From Vibrio cyclitrophicus (GTDB lineage Bacteria > Pseudomonadota > Gammaproteobacteria > Enterobacterales > Vibrionaceae), in the NCBI GenBank assembly GCA_023206055.1, contig CP065366.1, forward strand, positions 1,116,001-1,180,000: a stretch of DNA of 64,000 bases. Reading direction: 5' to 3'. The notes beneath the pieces are model-generated. The model was not told where the DNA came from. It did not search any database and was given only the letters and a program-made list of their open reading frames with translations. The translations under genes and the position numbers were made by a program. Within the stretch, counting starts at the first letter, position 1. The number at the start of each line of letters is the position of its first letter. Below are positions 1 to 8,982 of the stretch, piece after piece.

Positions 1-33
1 GAAAGGTCAACACGCCCTAATATGTTGGTCAGC

Positions 34-77
34 TTCCACCCATTTACAAATATTCTATGTGTCATTTTCCACCCATT
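34..77. repeat. Pair of 11-bp direct repeats upstream of dctP
   Basis: TTCCACCCATT occurs at 34-44 and again at 67-77. The copies are exactly 33 bp apart, about three helical turns, and lie 85-130 bp upstream of the sigma-54 promoter at 162-177. This is where an enhancer-binding protein such as DctD would bind. The repeat is seen directly; its role as a DctD site is inference. Confidence 0.4.
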
Positions 78-161
78 AATTTTTGCGGCGAGTTGGTCAC
101 TACTGCAGGCCGATATCATGAAGCCTTATGGTTAAAGGCTTGTTAATGATTTGTGTTAATG

Positions 162-177
162 TGGCGCGCTAATTGCC
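162..177 (+). promoter_or_regulatory. Sigma-54 (-24/-12) promoter of dctPQM
   Basis: TGGCGCGCTAATTGCC fits the RpoN consensus TGGCACG-N4-TTGC with one mismatch. The invariant GG and GC are exactly 10 bp apart. It lies about 60 bp before the dctP start codon. The sigma-54 activator DctD is encoded just downstream, which supports the assignment. Confidence 0.75.
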
Positions 178-235
178 TTAGTGAAAGCACGCAGTTCCCA
201 TTGAAGGGCTGCTTTGTTTACTAAGGAGAATAATA

Positions 236-1231
236 ATGTTTAAGCCTCTTACCCTGCTGTCTGTATCTGCTCTTGCGCTCACTAGTTTTAATGCTGCTGC
301 AAACTGTGACCCTGGTGAAATCGTGATTAAATTCAGTCATGTAACCAATACTGATAAGCACCCGAAAGGCATCGCCGCTTCTTTACTGGAAGAGCGAGTA
401 AACACGGAAATGAATGGCAAAGCTTGTATGCAAGTTTTCCCTAACTCAACACTTTACGATGATAATAAGGTACTGGAAGCCCTGTTAAATGGTGATGTTC
501 AAATGGCGGCGCCATCGCTGTCTAAATTTGAGAAGTTCACTAAGAAGTACCGCATTTTTGACCTTCCTTTCCTATTTGAAGACGTAGAAGCCGTTGACCG
601 TTTCCAAAACTCAGAATCTGGTGAAAAGCTGAAGAATGCGATGAAGCGTCGTGGTCTACAAGGCCTAGCGTTTTGGCACAATGGCATGAAACAGATGTCG
701 GCAAACAAACCTCTTATCAGCCCTGAAGATGCAAAAGGTTTGAAATTCCGTGTTCAAGCATCAGATGTATTGGTGGCTCAGTTTGAACAGCTAGGCGCTA
801 ACCCACAAAAGATGTCTTTCAAAGAAGTGTACGGAGGCCTACAAACTAAGGTTATCGATGGCCAAGAGAACACATGGTCAAACATCTACGGTAAGAAGTT
901 CTTCGAAGTACAAGACGGCGTGACTGAAACCAATCACGGTATCTTGGATTACCTAGTTGTAACGTCAAACGACTTCTGGAAAGACTTGCCTGAAGATGTA
1001 CGCACACAACTTGGCACTATCGTTCAAGAAGTGTCTGAGACGCGTAACGCAGAATCTTCAAAAGTTAACCTAGCGAACAAAAACAACATCATCGAAGCGG
1101 GTGGTGAGGTTCGTACACTTACGCCTGAACAGCGTGAAGCATGGGTAGCTGCACTTCAACCAGTATGGAAGAAGTTTGAAAAAGACATCGGTTCAGATCT
1201 TATCGATGCAGCGTTAGCTTCAAACCAATAA
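236..1231 (+). CDS. dctP: TRAP transporter periplasmic substrate-binding protein DctP
   Basis: This is the extracytoplasmic receptor of a tripartite ATP-independent periplasmic transporter, most likely for C4-dicarboxylates such as succinate, fumarate and malate. It has 331 residues, normal for DctP. Residues 1-22 form a Sec signal peptide ending in AAA before Asn-Cys-Asp. The mature part follows the DctP family, including the KFSHV start and the GLKFRVQ stretch whose Arg usually binds the substrate carboxylate. AAGGAG lies 7 bp before the ATG. It is first in an operon with dctQ and dctM, behind a sigma-54 promoter. Substrate is inferred from family and from the DctBD neighbours. Confidence 0.92.
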   Translation: MFKPLTLLSVSALALTSFNAAANCDPGEIVIKFSHVTNTDKHPKGIAASLLEERVNTEMNGKACMQVFPNSTLYDDNKVLEALLNGDVQMAAPSLSKFEKFTKKYRIFDLPFLFEDVEAVDRFQNSESGEKLKNAMKRRGLQGLAFWHNGMKQMSANKPLISPEDAKGLKFRVQASDVLVAQFEQLGANPQKMSFKEVYGGLQTKVIDGQENTWSNIYGKKFFEVQDGVTETNHGILDYLVVTSNDFWKDLPEDVRTQLGTIVQEVSETRNAESSKVNLANKNNIIEAGGEVRTLTPEQREAWVAALQPVWKKFEKDIGSDLIDAALASNQ

Positions 1232-1295
1232 CACCGCTAAGGGAGTGGCGAGTGTTCGTCACTCCTTATTAAAACAATTATAAGCGGAGTCAATT

Positions 1296-2051
1296 ATGGA
1301 AAAGCCTCAAATGGAACAACCAAATTCTAGCGAATCAGCACTGGAAACCTCTGTTTTTTCCAAAGTCGGAAGAGTTACGGATGTGATTGAAGAGTCATTA
1401 ATCGCATTTTTCCTTGGCGCAATGACGCTACTTACTTTTGCCAACGTGGTATTTCGATACGCATTCAATGGCAATATCTTGTGGGCACTAGAACTGACTG
1501 TGTTCATGTTCGCTTGGATGGTGTTAGTGGGCGCATCTTATGGCGTTAAAAAACACTTCCACATTGGTGTTGATGTCATCATTAACCTTGCCCCAGAAAG
1601 GCTACGTAAAGTGTATGCGTTAATTGCCGTTGCAAGCTGCCTAGCATTCTCAATCTTACTTCTTATCGGTTCTTGGAATTATTGGTACCCGTTTGCGACT
1701 GAGCGCGCCTGGTATGAGACCGATGATATTCCAATGCCCGAGATGCTTCAGTTTCTTTCTGACTGGATGAATGAAGGCGAACGATACGAGAAACTGCCAC
1801 GTTTTATTCCTTACATGGCCCTACCGATTGGTATGGCAATGCTGACGTTCCGATTCATCCAAATTGCTTATCAAGTGGCGACGGGCAAGCTTGATCGCAT
1901 GATTGCAGGGCATGAAGCCGAAGAAGATCTGGATGCATTGAAAGCTGATGTGTTAGCGGGTTCTGATGAAGACGCAACAGCGGTATTGGATTCGACTAAG
2001 CAAAGCAAGGCGAACGAGTCGGGTACAAAATCTAACGGTAAGGAAGACTAA
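1296..2051 (+). CDS. dctQ: TRAP transporter small permease subunit DctQ
   Basis: This is the small membrane subunit of the TRAP transporter, with four predicted transmembrane helices (about residues 30-55, 63-82, 103-128 and 170-190). The second helix region carries the typical LELTVFMFAWMV pattern. At 251 residues it is longer than many DctQ proteins because of a charged tail after residue 200, rich in Glu, Asp, Ser and Lys and probably cytoplasmic and disordered. GCGGAG precedes the ATG. It lies 64 bp after dctP and ends 2 bp before dctM, so the two permease subunits are probably translated together. Confidence 0.9.
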   Translation: MEKPQMEQPNSSESALETSVFSKVGRVTDVIEESLIAFFLGAMTLLTFANVVFRYAFNGNILWALELTVFMFAWMVLVGASYGVKKHFHIGVDVIINLAPERLRKVYALIAVASCLAFSILLLIGSWNYWYPFATERAWYETDDIPMPEMLQFLSDWMNEGERYEKLPRFIPYMALPIGMAMLTFRFIQIAYQVATGKLDRMIAGHEAEEDLDALKADVLAGSDEDATAVLDSTKQSKANESGTKSNGKED

Positions 2052-2053
2052 TC

Positions 2054-3415
2054 ATGGCAATGTTATTTCTGTTTTTAATGGTAATTGCTTTCATGTTGGT
2101 CGGTGTGCCAATTGCGATTTCCCTCGGTTTATCAAGCGTCATATTCTTGTTGATGCATTCAGATGCTTCTTTGGCATCCGTTGCACAAACGCTGTTTAAT
2201 GCATTTGCAGGCCACTACACACTCTTAGCGATTCCTTTCTTTATCTTGGCCTCTAGCTTCATGTCCACGGGTGGTGTGGCGAAACGTATTATCCGTTTTG
2301 CTATCGCAATGGTCGGTTGGTTCCGCGGCGGTTTAGCGATGGCGTCGGTTGTGGCATGTATGATGTTCGCAGCACTATCTGGATCGTCTCCAGCAACGGT
2401 AGTAGCAATCGGTAGTATTGTTATCGCAGGCATGATCAAAAACGGCTATACAAAAGAATTCGCGGCAGGGGTTATCTGTAATGCGGGTACTTTGGGTATA
2501 TTGATTCCACCGTCAATCGTGATGGTGGTATACGCAGCGGCGACTGATGTGTCGGTAGGTCGTATGTTCTTAGGCGGCGTGATTCCCGGCCTGTTGGCGG
2601 GTGTGATGTTGATGATTGCTATCTACATTGCGGCACGTATTAAGAAGATTCCCGCACAGCCATTTGTTGGCTGGGGCGAGATGTTTGCTGCTGCGAAAGA
2701 CGCAAGTTGGGGCTTGCTGCTAATTGTTATCATTCTAGGTGGTATCTACGGCGGTATATTTACTCCGACAGAAGCGGCGGCAGTTGCAGCGGTTTATGCG
2801 TTCTTCATTGCCAACTTTATCTATAAAGACATGGGCCCGTTTGCGGATAAGAACAACACCAAGCCAGCACTGGTTAAAGTGTTCCAAACCTTCTTCCATA
2901 AAGACACCAAAGACACACTTTACGATGCGGGTAAATTGACGATTATGTTGCTGTTTATCATTGCTAACGCATTGATTCTTAAACACGTACTGACCGAGGA
3001 ACGCATTCCTCAAATGATCACTGAGTCTATGCTATCTGCAGGCTTAGGGCCGATCACCTTCTTGATTGTAGTGAACGTTTTACTCTTGATTGGTGGTCAG
3101 TTCATGGAGCCATCAGGCTTGTTGATCATCGTGGCACCATTGGTATTTCCAATTGCCATTGCGCTCGGTATCGACCCAATTCACCTAGGTATCATGATGG
3201 TGGTGAACATGGAGATAGGGATGATAACGCCGCCTGTCGGGCTCAATTTGTTTGTGACCGCAGGTGTCGCCAAGATGTCGATGATGAACGTGGTAAAAGC
3301 CGCATTACCGTGGGTTGGCGTGATGTTCTTATTCCTGATTATCGTGACTTACGTGCCTTGGGTATCAACATGGTTACCGACCACCTTGATGGGGCCGGAA
3401 ATCATAACCAAGTAG
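2054..3415 (+). CDS. dctM: TRAP transporter large permease subunit DctM
   Basis: This is the large inner-membrane subunit that carries the sodium-coupled transport path of the TRAP system. It has 453 residues and about 12 hydrophobic segments, typical of DctM. Family signatures are visible, including GSSPATVVAIGS near residue 110, GTLGILIPPS near residue 147 and EIGMITPPVGLN near residue 388. It starts 2 bp after the dctQ stop codon. With dctP and dctQ it completes the transporter, which is regulated by the convergently encoded DctD/DctB pair. Confidence 0.92.
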   Translation: MAMLFLFLMVIAFMLVGVPIAISLGLSSVIFLLMHSDASLASVAQTLFNAFAGHYTLLAIPFFILASSFMSTGGVAKRIIRFAIAMVGWFRGGLAMASVVACMMFAALSGSSPATVVAIGSIVIAGMIKNGYTKEFAAGVICNAGTLGILIPPSIVMVVYAAATDVSVGRMFLGGVIPGLLAGVMLMIAIYIAARIKKIPAQPFVGWGEMFAAAKDASWGLLLIVIILGGIYGGIFTPTEAAAVAAVYAFFIANFIYKDMGPFADKNNTKPALVKVFQTFFHKDTKDTLYDAGKLTIMLLFIIANALILKHVLTEERIPQMITESMLSAGLGPITFLIVVNVLLLIGGQFMEPSGLLIIVAPLVFPIAIALGIDPIHLGIMMVVNMEIGMITPPVGLNLFVTAGVAKMSMMNVVKAALPWVGVMFLFLIIVTYVPWVSTWLPTTLMGPEIITK

Positions 3416-3478
3416 CTATTCTAAGTCCAAGTAGCTATTTGAGTCATTCACTGAGATGGGATTTAATCCATAAAAAAT

Positions 3479-3500
3479 GAGGAGGTCACTAGACCTCCTC
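3479..3500. terminator. Bidirectional hairpin between dctM and the small gene
   Basis: GAGGAGGTC and GACCTCCTC form a perfect 9-bp stem with a 4-base loop. An A-run on the left gives a U-tract for minus-strand transcripts, and a T-rich stretch on the right serves plus-strand transcripts from dctM. The hairpin includes the last codons of the minus-strand small gene. Confidence 0.75.
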
Positions 3501-3662
3501 ATCTATATTTTTACCACGATTTGAATGAGGGTTTATCTGCTCATACAGAGCGCGTTTTGCCTCTAATTCTGGCGTGTATAGATCGACATGATTGTCAGTA
3601 TAAAAAATACCATCTATCTCGAAAGTATCGGTAATCGATGGCACTTTTGTTTTCTCACCCAT
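3489..3662 (-). CDS. Small hypothetical protein
   Basis: I do not recognise this 57-residue soluble protein. The start at 3662 (MGEKTKVPS) is preferred over the longer frame from 3695, because AGGAAG lies about 6 bp upstream of it. The protein is polar with no signal peptide or membrane segment and has an acidic C-terminus. It has its own terminator and sits between dctM and dctD, on the same strand as dctD but downstream of it. It may be part of the dctBD transcript. Confidence 0.55.
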   Translation of the reverse strand: MGEKTKVPSITDTFEIDGIFYTDNHVDLYTPELEAKRALYEQINPHSNRGKNIDEEV

Positions 3663-3740
3663 AACGACTTCCTTATTATATTTATTGCATAGCATCCTGT
3701 TGTTTAAATAAGTATAGGTGATCTCGCTCTCAAATCTAAT

Positions 3741-5090
3741 TTAGTTTGGTTCTACCTTATAAGATTCTTTTGTTAGTTGGTGTTTTTGCATTTTATCGTA
3801 GAGGGTTTTTCTCGGTAATTGCAGCCTCTCCATGGTCTCTTTTATGCTGCCATTGCATTCAATAAGTGCTTGCTTCAACGTATTTTTCTCAAAGTCAGAT
3901 ACCAGTTCTGCCAAGGAAAGTTCTTGAGCAATTTCAGGGGCGCTGTCTGACATGTGAGAAAGCTTACCTAACAACACAAAACGTTCTGCAGTATTACGTA
4001 ATTCACGCACATTTCCCGGCCAATTGTGAGCTAAAAGCGCATGCAGTTCTTTTTGTGGAAGCGCAGGGGCTGTTTTCCCATAACGCGCTGCAGCGACCAG
4101 TAAGAAGTGATGGAAGAGTGCAGGGATGTCTTCTTGGCGGCTTCTTAACGGCGGTAGATCCAAGGTGACGACATTGAGTCGGTAATAAAGGTCTTGTCGA
4201 AACGTCCCTTCTTCAGCTGCTTTCTTTAGGTCGACTTTGGTGGCGGCAATCACTCGAATGTCTAGAGGGACTAAACCATTAGACCCAACCCTTTCGATGA
4301 CACGTTCTTGCAAGACGCGCAACAGGCGAATTTGTGCCTGCATCGGCATAGACTCAATTTCATCTAAGAACAGAGTTCCGCCTTGAGCAAATTCAAATTT
4401 ACCCACTCGCTTGCTTTCTGCGCCAGTGAATGCCCCTTTCTCATGGCCGTACAGTTCACTTTCAATCAGGTTTTCAGGGACCGCACCGCAGTTGACCGCG
4501 ACGAAGTTTTGTTCTCGCCTACTGCTTTGTTCATGCAGAGAACGTGCAACCAACTCTTTACCTGTGCCTGTTTCACCAAAGAGCAATATGTCGGCATTGG
4601 TGTCGGCAACATGGGTGATGATGGAACGTAACTCGGTCATGGATTGCGTGTCACCAATGATCCTTGGGCCCAGCGCTTGGCTGGCCTTGAGTGAACGTTT
4701 TAACTCAAGGTTCTCAAGGGTGAGTTGGCGTTTTTCTATCGCTCGTTTTGTGGTTTCGATTAGACGTTCATTGGCGAAAGGTTTTTCAATGAAGTCGTAG
4801 GCGCCGTATTGGATTGCTTGAACAGCCATCGAAATATCGCCGTGACCAGTAATCATAATCACGGGAATTTCTTTGTCTTTATGCATGACGGTGTTGAGCA
4901 GGTCATGCCCCGAGATACCTGGCAAGCAGATATCAGTGATGATCACATGAGGCAATCCATTCTCTTGAATCGCGAGCAGAGCAGACTCCGCATCGGGGAA
5001 GAATTCGGCATCAATATCAGCGAGCTCGAAGCTCTGTTCAATCGCCATTCTTAGGTCAGATTCATCATCAATGAAGTAGACGTGACACAT
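3741..5090 (-). CDS. dctD: Sigma-54-dependent response regulator DctD
   Basis: This transcription activator switches on dctPQM when phosphorylated by DctB. It has 449 residues in three parts. The receiver domain (about 1-120) has phospho-acceptor Asp53. The AAA+ sigma-54 activator domain (about 145-375) has the Walker A motif GETGTGKE at 172-179 and the sigma-54 contact loop GAFTGA at 219-224. A Fis-type helix-turn-helix ends the protein (about 400-445). It is followed upstream by dctB with a 48-bp gap, a standard two-component operon. The sigma-54 promoter at 162-177 is the obvious target. Confidence 0.92.
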   Translation of the reverse strand: MCHVYFIDDESDLRMAIEQSFELADIDAEFFPDAESALLAIQENGLPHVIITDICLPGISGHDLLNTVMHKDKEIPVIMITGHGDISMAVQAIQYGAYDFIEKPFANERLIETTKRAIEKRQLTLENLELKRSLKASQALGPRIIGDTQSMTELRSIITHVADTNADILLFGETGTGKELVARSLHEQSSRREQNFVAVNCGAVPENLIESELYGHEKGAFTGAESKRVGKFEFAQGGTLFLDEIESMPMQAQIRLLRVLQERVIERVGSNGLVPLDIRVIAATKVDLKKAAEEGTFRQDLYYRLNVVTLDLPPLRSRQEDIPALFHHFLLVAAARYGKTAPALPQKELHALLAHNWPGNVRELRNTAERFVLLGKLSHMSDSAPEIAQELSLAELVSDFEKNTLKQALIECNGSIKETMERLQLPRKTLYDKMQKHQLTKESYKVEPN

Positions 5091-5138
5091 AGTTATTCCT
5101 TTACTCTTTTATACTGATTATCGCTGAGTTTTTGCTTG

Positions 5139-6938
5139 CTATTCTTGTTCAACAAGGGGCAACTCTATGCTGAATCGAGCACCACCTTGAGGACTGCTAC
5201 CGGTAACGAGCTTGCCATTTATTCCGCTGATTATTTGTTGAGAGATTGATAGCCCAAGCCCGAGTCCGTTTTTCTTGGTGGTATGGAAGGGTTCAAAAAA
5301 GTTTCCGCTCGAAGGGGAGGTGAAGCCGGGGCCGTTATCATCGACATGAATCAGCAAGGTATTGGCTTGTTGATGGCCGGACTCCCTAATATCTAACAGA
5401 ATAGCTAATTGTTTGTCGTCTTGTTGTTCCATCGCCTGAATCGCGTTGGTCAGCAGGTTAATGATCACTTGTTCCAGTTGAATTGCGTTGGCGATCACGC
5501 AAGCATCAAAGGTTTCAGGGAGTTCGTTGACCTTAACTCGCTCACTCTTGAGTTGTGGCTTCATCAGCTCTTTCGATGAATGTAATACAGGGAGTATTTG
5601 CAACTCATGCAGCTCTTCCGCGGTGGACTTCTTGGCGAAAGAGCGAAGCTGGTGGCTGATTTTCGCCATGCGTTCAGTGAGTGCCGAGATTCGCGAGAGA
5701 TTGTCATCAACACGATCGGTTTTTTCTTTGGCAAGAAACAGTCGGCCATTGTCGGCATAACTGCGAATCGCAGCGAGCGGGTTATTTAGCTCGTGACTGA
5801 TGCTTGCTGACATCTGCCCCAACACTGCCAGTTTGGCGGCTTGGATGAGCTCATCTTGGGTTTGCCTCAGTACATGTTCGGTTTCGATACGATGTTTGAT
5901 CTCGACATGCAACTCAGATGTACGCTCAAGTACTTGAAATTCAAGTTTTTGTTTAGCTTCGGATTGCAGCCTATCTATCTGAGTGCGTCTTTGTTGTCGA
6001 TGGTGATTGAGCTGCATCGTTAGATAAATAATCGCAAAGATAAGGCTCAGAACCACTAGGTAAGCCACCAGATCCCACCAAACTAAGTGTGTTGGAGAAA
6101 ATACCCGTATGGTGAGTTGTGGTTCGGCTAGGAAGCGTGAAGAGCTAAAGAACTGCTCTTGGACAAGTTTGTGTGGCGACTCAATACGACTGGTCGCACT
6201 GTCTAAATCGCCGGAGAAGTGCAGGCTTTCTATTTTTGTATCGAGATACTGCCTGCTTTCTTGAATTCGAGTGTGTTGTGCTTCGCTTAGTGGCTGAAGG
6301 CTTTTGAACAGCCATTCAGGGTTACTCGACATAAATACGATCTGGTCTTTATCGTCAGCAACAAAAAAACTCTGTTTGCCTTTCCAACTTGTTTCAATCA
6401 GCGATAAATCCATCTTTACGACAATGACGCCAATAATCTCGGCGGCATAAGAGACAGGGTAAGAATAATAATAGCCTCGTTTTCCTGAGGTTGAACCTAG
6501 CGCAAAATATTGATTTTCATTATCAATAATTGCTTCTTGAAAGTAGGGGCGGAAAGCAAAGTTACGACGAATAAAAGAATGCGGTTGATTCCAGTTACTG
6601 GCCGCAATGGTGGTGCCGATGCTGTCTAGTAGGTAGGTGTCGGATGCTTGAATCACCGAGTTTACGTGCTCTAGATAACGATTAGTGAGTTCGATTTGCG
6701 CGGAGTTACTTGGAGAGTGCAGGGCATCGACCAGCTCTTTGTCCTTTGAAAGCAGTTCTGGAATGTGCGCGAACTTGTCCAATTGACTGGAAATGTGAAC
6801 AGAAAAGCGGTCCAGCTTAGATTGATGATCATTTAACAAACTTTCATGGCTTGTGCTCCATACCCAATGACCGCCAAACACCATCAGTAAAGTGTATATG
6901 ACCATGAATAGGCTTGGGATTCTAAAAGCTTGAAACAT
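5139..6938 (-). CDS. dctB: C4-dicarboxylate sensor histidine kinase DctB
   Basis: This inner-membrane kinase senses periplasmic C4-dicarboxylates and phosphorylates DctD. It has 599 residues. A first transmembrane helix is near residues 8-26, a large periplasmic Cache-type sensor spans about 30-285, and a second helix is near 288-308. A coiled-coil linker then leads to the dimerisation domain with His382 in the H-box SHELNNPLAAIRSY. The ATPase domain ends with the G-box GLGLGLSI. GGAGAG precedes the ATG. The sensor could be tuned to a related dicarboxylate; the ligand is inferred from the neighbouring DctPQM. Confidence 0.9.
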   Translation of the reverse strand: MFQAFRIPSLFMVIYTLLMVFGGHWVWSTSHESLLNDHQSKLDRFSVHISSQLDKFAHIPELLSKDKELVDALHSPSNSAQIELTNRYLEHVNSVIQASDTYLLDSIGTTIAASNWNQPHSFIRRNFAFRPYFQEAIIDNENQYFALGSTSGKRGYYYSYPVSYAAEIIGVIVVKMDLSLIETSWKGKQSFFVADDKDQIVFMSSNPEWLFKSLQPLSEAQHTRIQESRQYLDTKIESLHFSGDLDSATSRIESPHKLVQEQFFSSSRFLAEPQLTIRVFSPTHLVWWDLVAYLVVLSLIFAIIYLTMQLNHHRQQRRTQIDRLQSEAKQKLEFQVLERTSELHVEIKHRIETEHVLRQTQDELIQAAKLAVLGQMSASISHELNNPLAAIRSYADNGRLFLAKEKTDRVDDNLSRISALTERMAKISHQLRSFAKKSTAEELHELQILPVLHSSKELMKPQLKSERVKVNELPETFDACVIANAIQLEQVIINLLTNAIQAMEQQDDKQLAILLDIRESGHQQANTLLIHVDDNGPGFTSPSSGNFFEPFHTTKKNGLGLGLSISQQIISGINGKLVTGSSPQGGARFSIELPLVEQE

Positions 6939-7578
6939 GAAGGCTCTCCGCTAATTTCTTTGGTAAACAATCAAGCCTGTCTTCTCTCGTTTATGGTAGC
7001 AAATAGCGGTAGTTTTTGCTGAAAGCGGAGAGTGAACAGATGGGTGTAGGTTAAGGGTTTGTAACGAGGATTGTTGAAAAAGTTATCGACTCTGAGGGGT
7101 AAAACAAGAGCAAGATCTCTTTTTAAGGTTTTTAGCAAAAAAAGCCCTCGATTCCCTTGAAAAAGTCGCTATTGTCCCCATTTCTGTTGTGCTAAGTGAT
7201 GATTTGATCGTTTTTGTATCATTTAGTTGGACGAATTTAGAGCATTCATCATCAACCAGAGGTGAACGGCTCGACAGAGATTAAACAGATCGCTAGAATG
7301 TCGCGTCTAAAATTTCTGTCCTGAGGCTAATCGGAGATACCTTTCTTGTTTCTGAAAACAAGCTTTATTGCGTTTTAATCGACGCGTGAAGAACGAAGAT
7401 ATCGCTGATTAGTCTGGTGTTTGGTTGAATAATCAATTCAGACATCAATGCTCGATTTTAAATTAGGTGTTCGGATAGAGCACTACACAAGGATGCAGCC
7501 AACAACGTCTGCTTTTGAATTAAAGCTAAGTTACGGCTCATATGCTCAGATTACTGAGCCAGTTTTGAGGTTTATATA
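6939..7578. other. 640-bp intergenic region and long tig leader
   Basis: I find no convincing coding sequence here. It separates divergent dctB and tig. It holds a sigma-32-like promoter at 7156-7181, almost 400 bp before the tig start codon, and a hairpin at 7535-7560 (GGCTCA pairing with TGAGCC) just upstream of the tig ribosome-binding site. A leader this long could hold a further promoter or a small RNA, but I cannot identify one. Confidence 0.5.
7156..7181 (+). promoter_or_regulatory. Sigma-32-like heat-shock promoter upstream of tig
   Basis: CTTGAAA at 7156-7162 and CCCCAT at 7176-7181 are 13 bp apart and match the RpoH consensus (CTTGAAA, CCCCAT). The element points toward tig-clpP-clpX, a chaperone and protease block for which heat-shock control is expected. 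The distance to tig, about 400 bp, is the main reason for caution. Confidence 0.6.
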
Positions 7579-8877
7579 ATGCAAGTTACTGTTGAAACGC
7601 TAGAAGGCCTAGAGCGCCGTCTTAATATTACTGTTCCTGCTGCTAACATCGAAGATGCAGTTACAGCTGAACTACGCAACATCGCGAAAAACCGTCGTTT
7701 CGATGGTTTCCGTAAAGGCAAAGTGCCAATGAAGATGGTTGCTAAAATGTACGGCAAAGCAGTACGTCAAGACGTGATGGGCGAAGTAATGCAACGTCAC
7801 TTCATCGAAGCGATCGTTAAAGAGAAAATCAACCCAGCTGGCGCACCAACTTTCGCACCAGTTGAAAACAACGAAGGCGCTGACCTAGTATTCAACGCAA
7901 CTTTTGAAGTTTACCCAGAAGTTGAGCTGAAAGGTCTAGAAAACATCACTGTTGAGAAACCAGCAGTAGAAGTTAAAGAAGCTGACGTTGAAGAGATGAT
8001 CGAAACTCTACGTAAGCAACAAGCAACTTGGACTGAAGTTGAAGCTGCTGCTGACGCTGGTTCTCGTGCAACTATCGACTTCGTTGGTTCTATCGACGGT
8101 GAAGAGTTTGAAGGTGGCAAAGCTGAGAACTTCCCACTAGAGATGGGCGCTGGTCGCATGATCCCTGGCTTCGAAGACGGTATCGTTGGTAAAACAGCAG
8201 GTATGGAATTCGAAATCGAAGTAAACTTCCCAGAAGATTACCACGCTGAAAACCTAAAAGGTAAAGCAGCTAAGTTCTCTATCAAGCTGAACAAAGTTGA
8301 AGCTCGTGAGCTTCCAGAACTAAACGAAGAATTCGTTTCTAAGTTCGGTGCTGCTGACGGCGTTGAAGGTCTTAAAGCTGAAGTTCGTAAGAACATGGAG
8401 CGTGAGCTTAAGCAAGCTGTTAAGAACCGCATCAAAGAGCAAGCTATCGACGGTCTAGTTAACGAAAACAACATCGACGTACCTTCTGCTCTTATCGATC
8501 AAGAAATCGGTGTTCTACGTCAACAAGCTGCTCAACGTTTTGGTGGCAACACTGAAGCTGCTGACCAACTTCCACGTGAGCTGTTCGAAGAGCAAGCTAA
8601 ACGTCGCGTAGTTGTAGGTCTTCTTCTTGGTGAAGTAATCAAGACTGAAGAACTAAAAGCTGACGACGAGAAAGTTAAAGCTATCATCGAAGAGATGGCT
8701 ACAGCATACGAAGATCCAACAGAAGTTATTGCTTACTACGAGCAAAACGAGCAAATGATGAACAACATGCGCAATGTTGCTCTAGAAGAGCAAGCTATTG
8801 ATGCAATCATCGCTAAAGCTCAAGTTTCTGATAAAGAAGTTAGCTTCAACGAGCTAATGAATCAGCAACCTGCTTAA
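7579..8877 (+). CDS. tig: Trigger factor (ribosome-associated chaperone, PPIase)
   Basis: Trigger factor binds the ribosome exit tunnel and folds nascent proteins. It has 432 residues, the E. coli length. The ribosome-binding domain carries the signature GFRKGKVP at 43-50. An FKBP-type peptidyl-prolyl isomerase domain spans about 150-245 and the helical C-terminal chaperone arms follow. GAGG lies upstream of the ATG. Codon use is strongly biased, as for a highly expressed gene. It leads the conserved tig-clpP-clpX-lon order. Confidence 0.98.
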   Translation: MQVTVETLEGLERRLNITVPAANIEDAVTAELRNIAKNRRFDGFRKGKVPMKMVAKMYGKAVRQDVMGEVMQRHFIEAIVKEKINPAGAPTFAPVENNEGADLVFNATFEVYPEVELKGLENITVEKPAVEVKEADVEEMIETLRKQQATWTEVEAAADAGSRATIDFVGSIDGEEFEGGKAENFPLEMGAGRMIPGFEDGIVGKTAGMEFEIEVNFPEDYHAENLKGKAAKFSIKLNKVEARELPELNEEFVSKFGAADGVEGLKAEVRKNMERELKQAVKNRIKEQAIDGLVNENNIDVPSALIDQEIGVLRQQAAQRFGGNTEAADQLPRELFEEQAKRRVVVGLLLGEVIKTEELKADDEKVKAIIEEMATAYEDPTEVIAYYEQNEQMMNNMRNVALEEQAIDAIIAKAQVSDKEVSFNELMNQQPA

Positions 8878-8930
8878 TATAGTAATATCTGACGTAGAAG
8901 GTTGACGTACGGTCAACAATTCTGCTAACA

Positions 8931-8966
8931 ATGGTCCGTATGATTTAATCATTCGGGCCATTTATT
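8931..8966 (+). terminator. Possible weak terminator or attenuator between tig and clpP
   Basis: ATGGTCCG and CGGGCCAT can pair, with one G-T pair, around a 14-base loop and are followed by a T-rich stretch. The stem is modest and the loop long, so partial read-through into clpP is likely. Confidence 0.4.
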
Positions 8967-8982
8967 TTAGGGACATAAGAAT

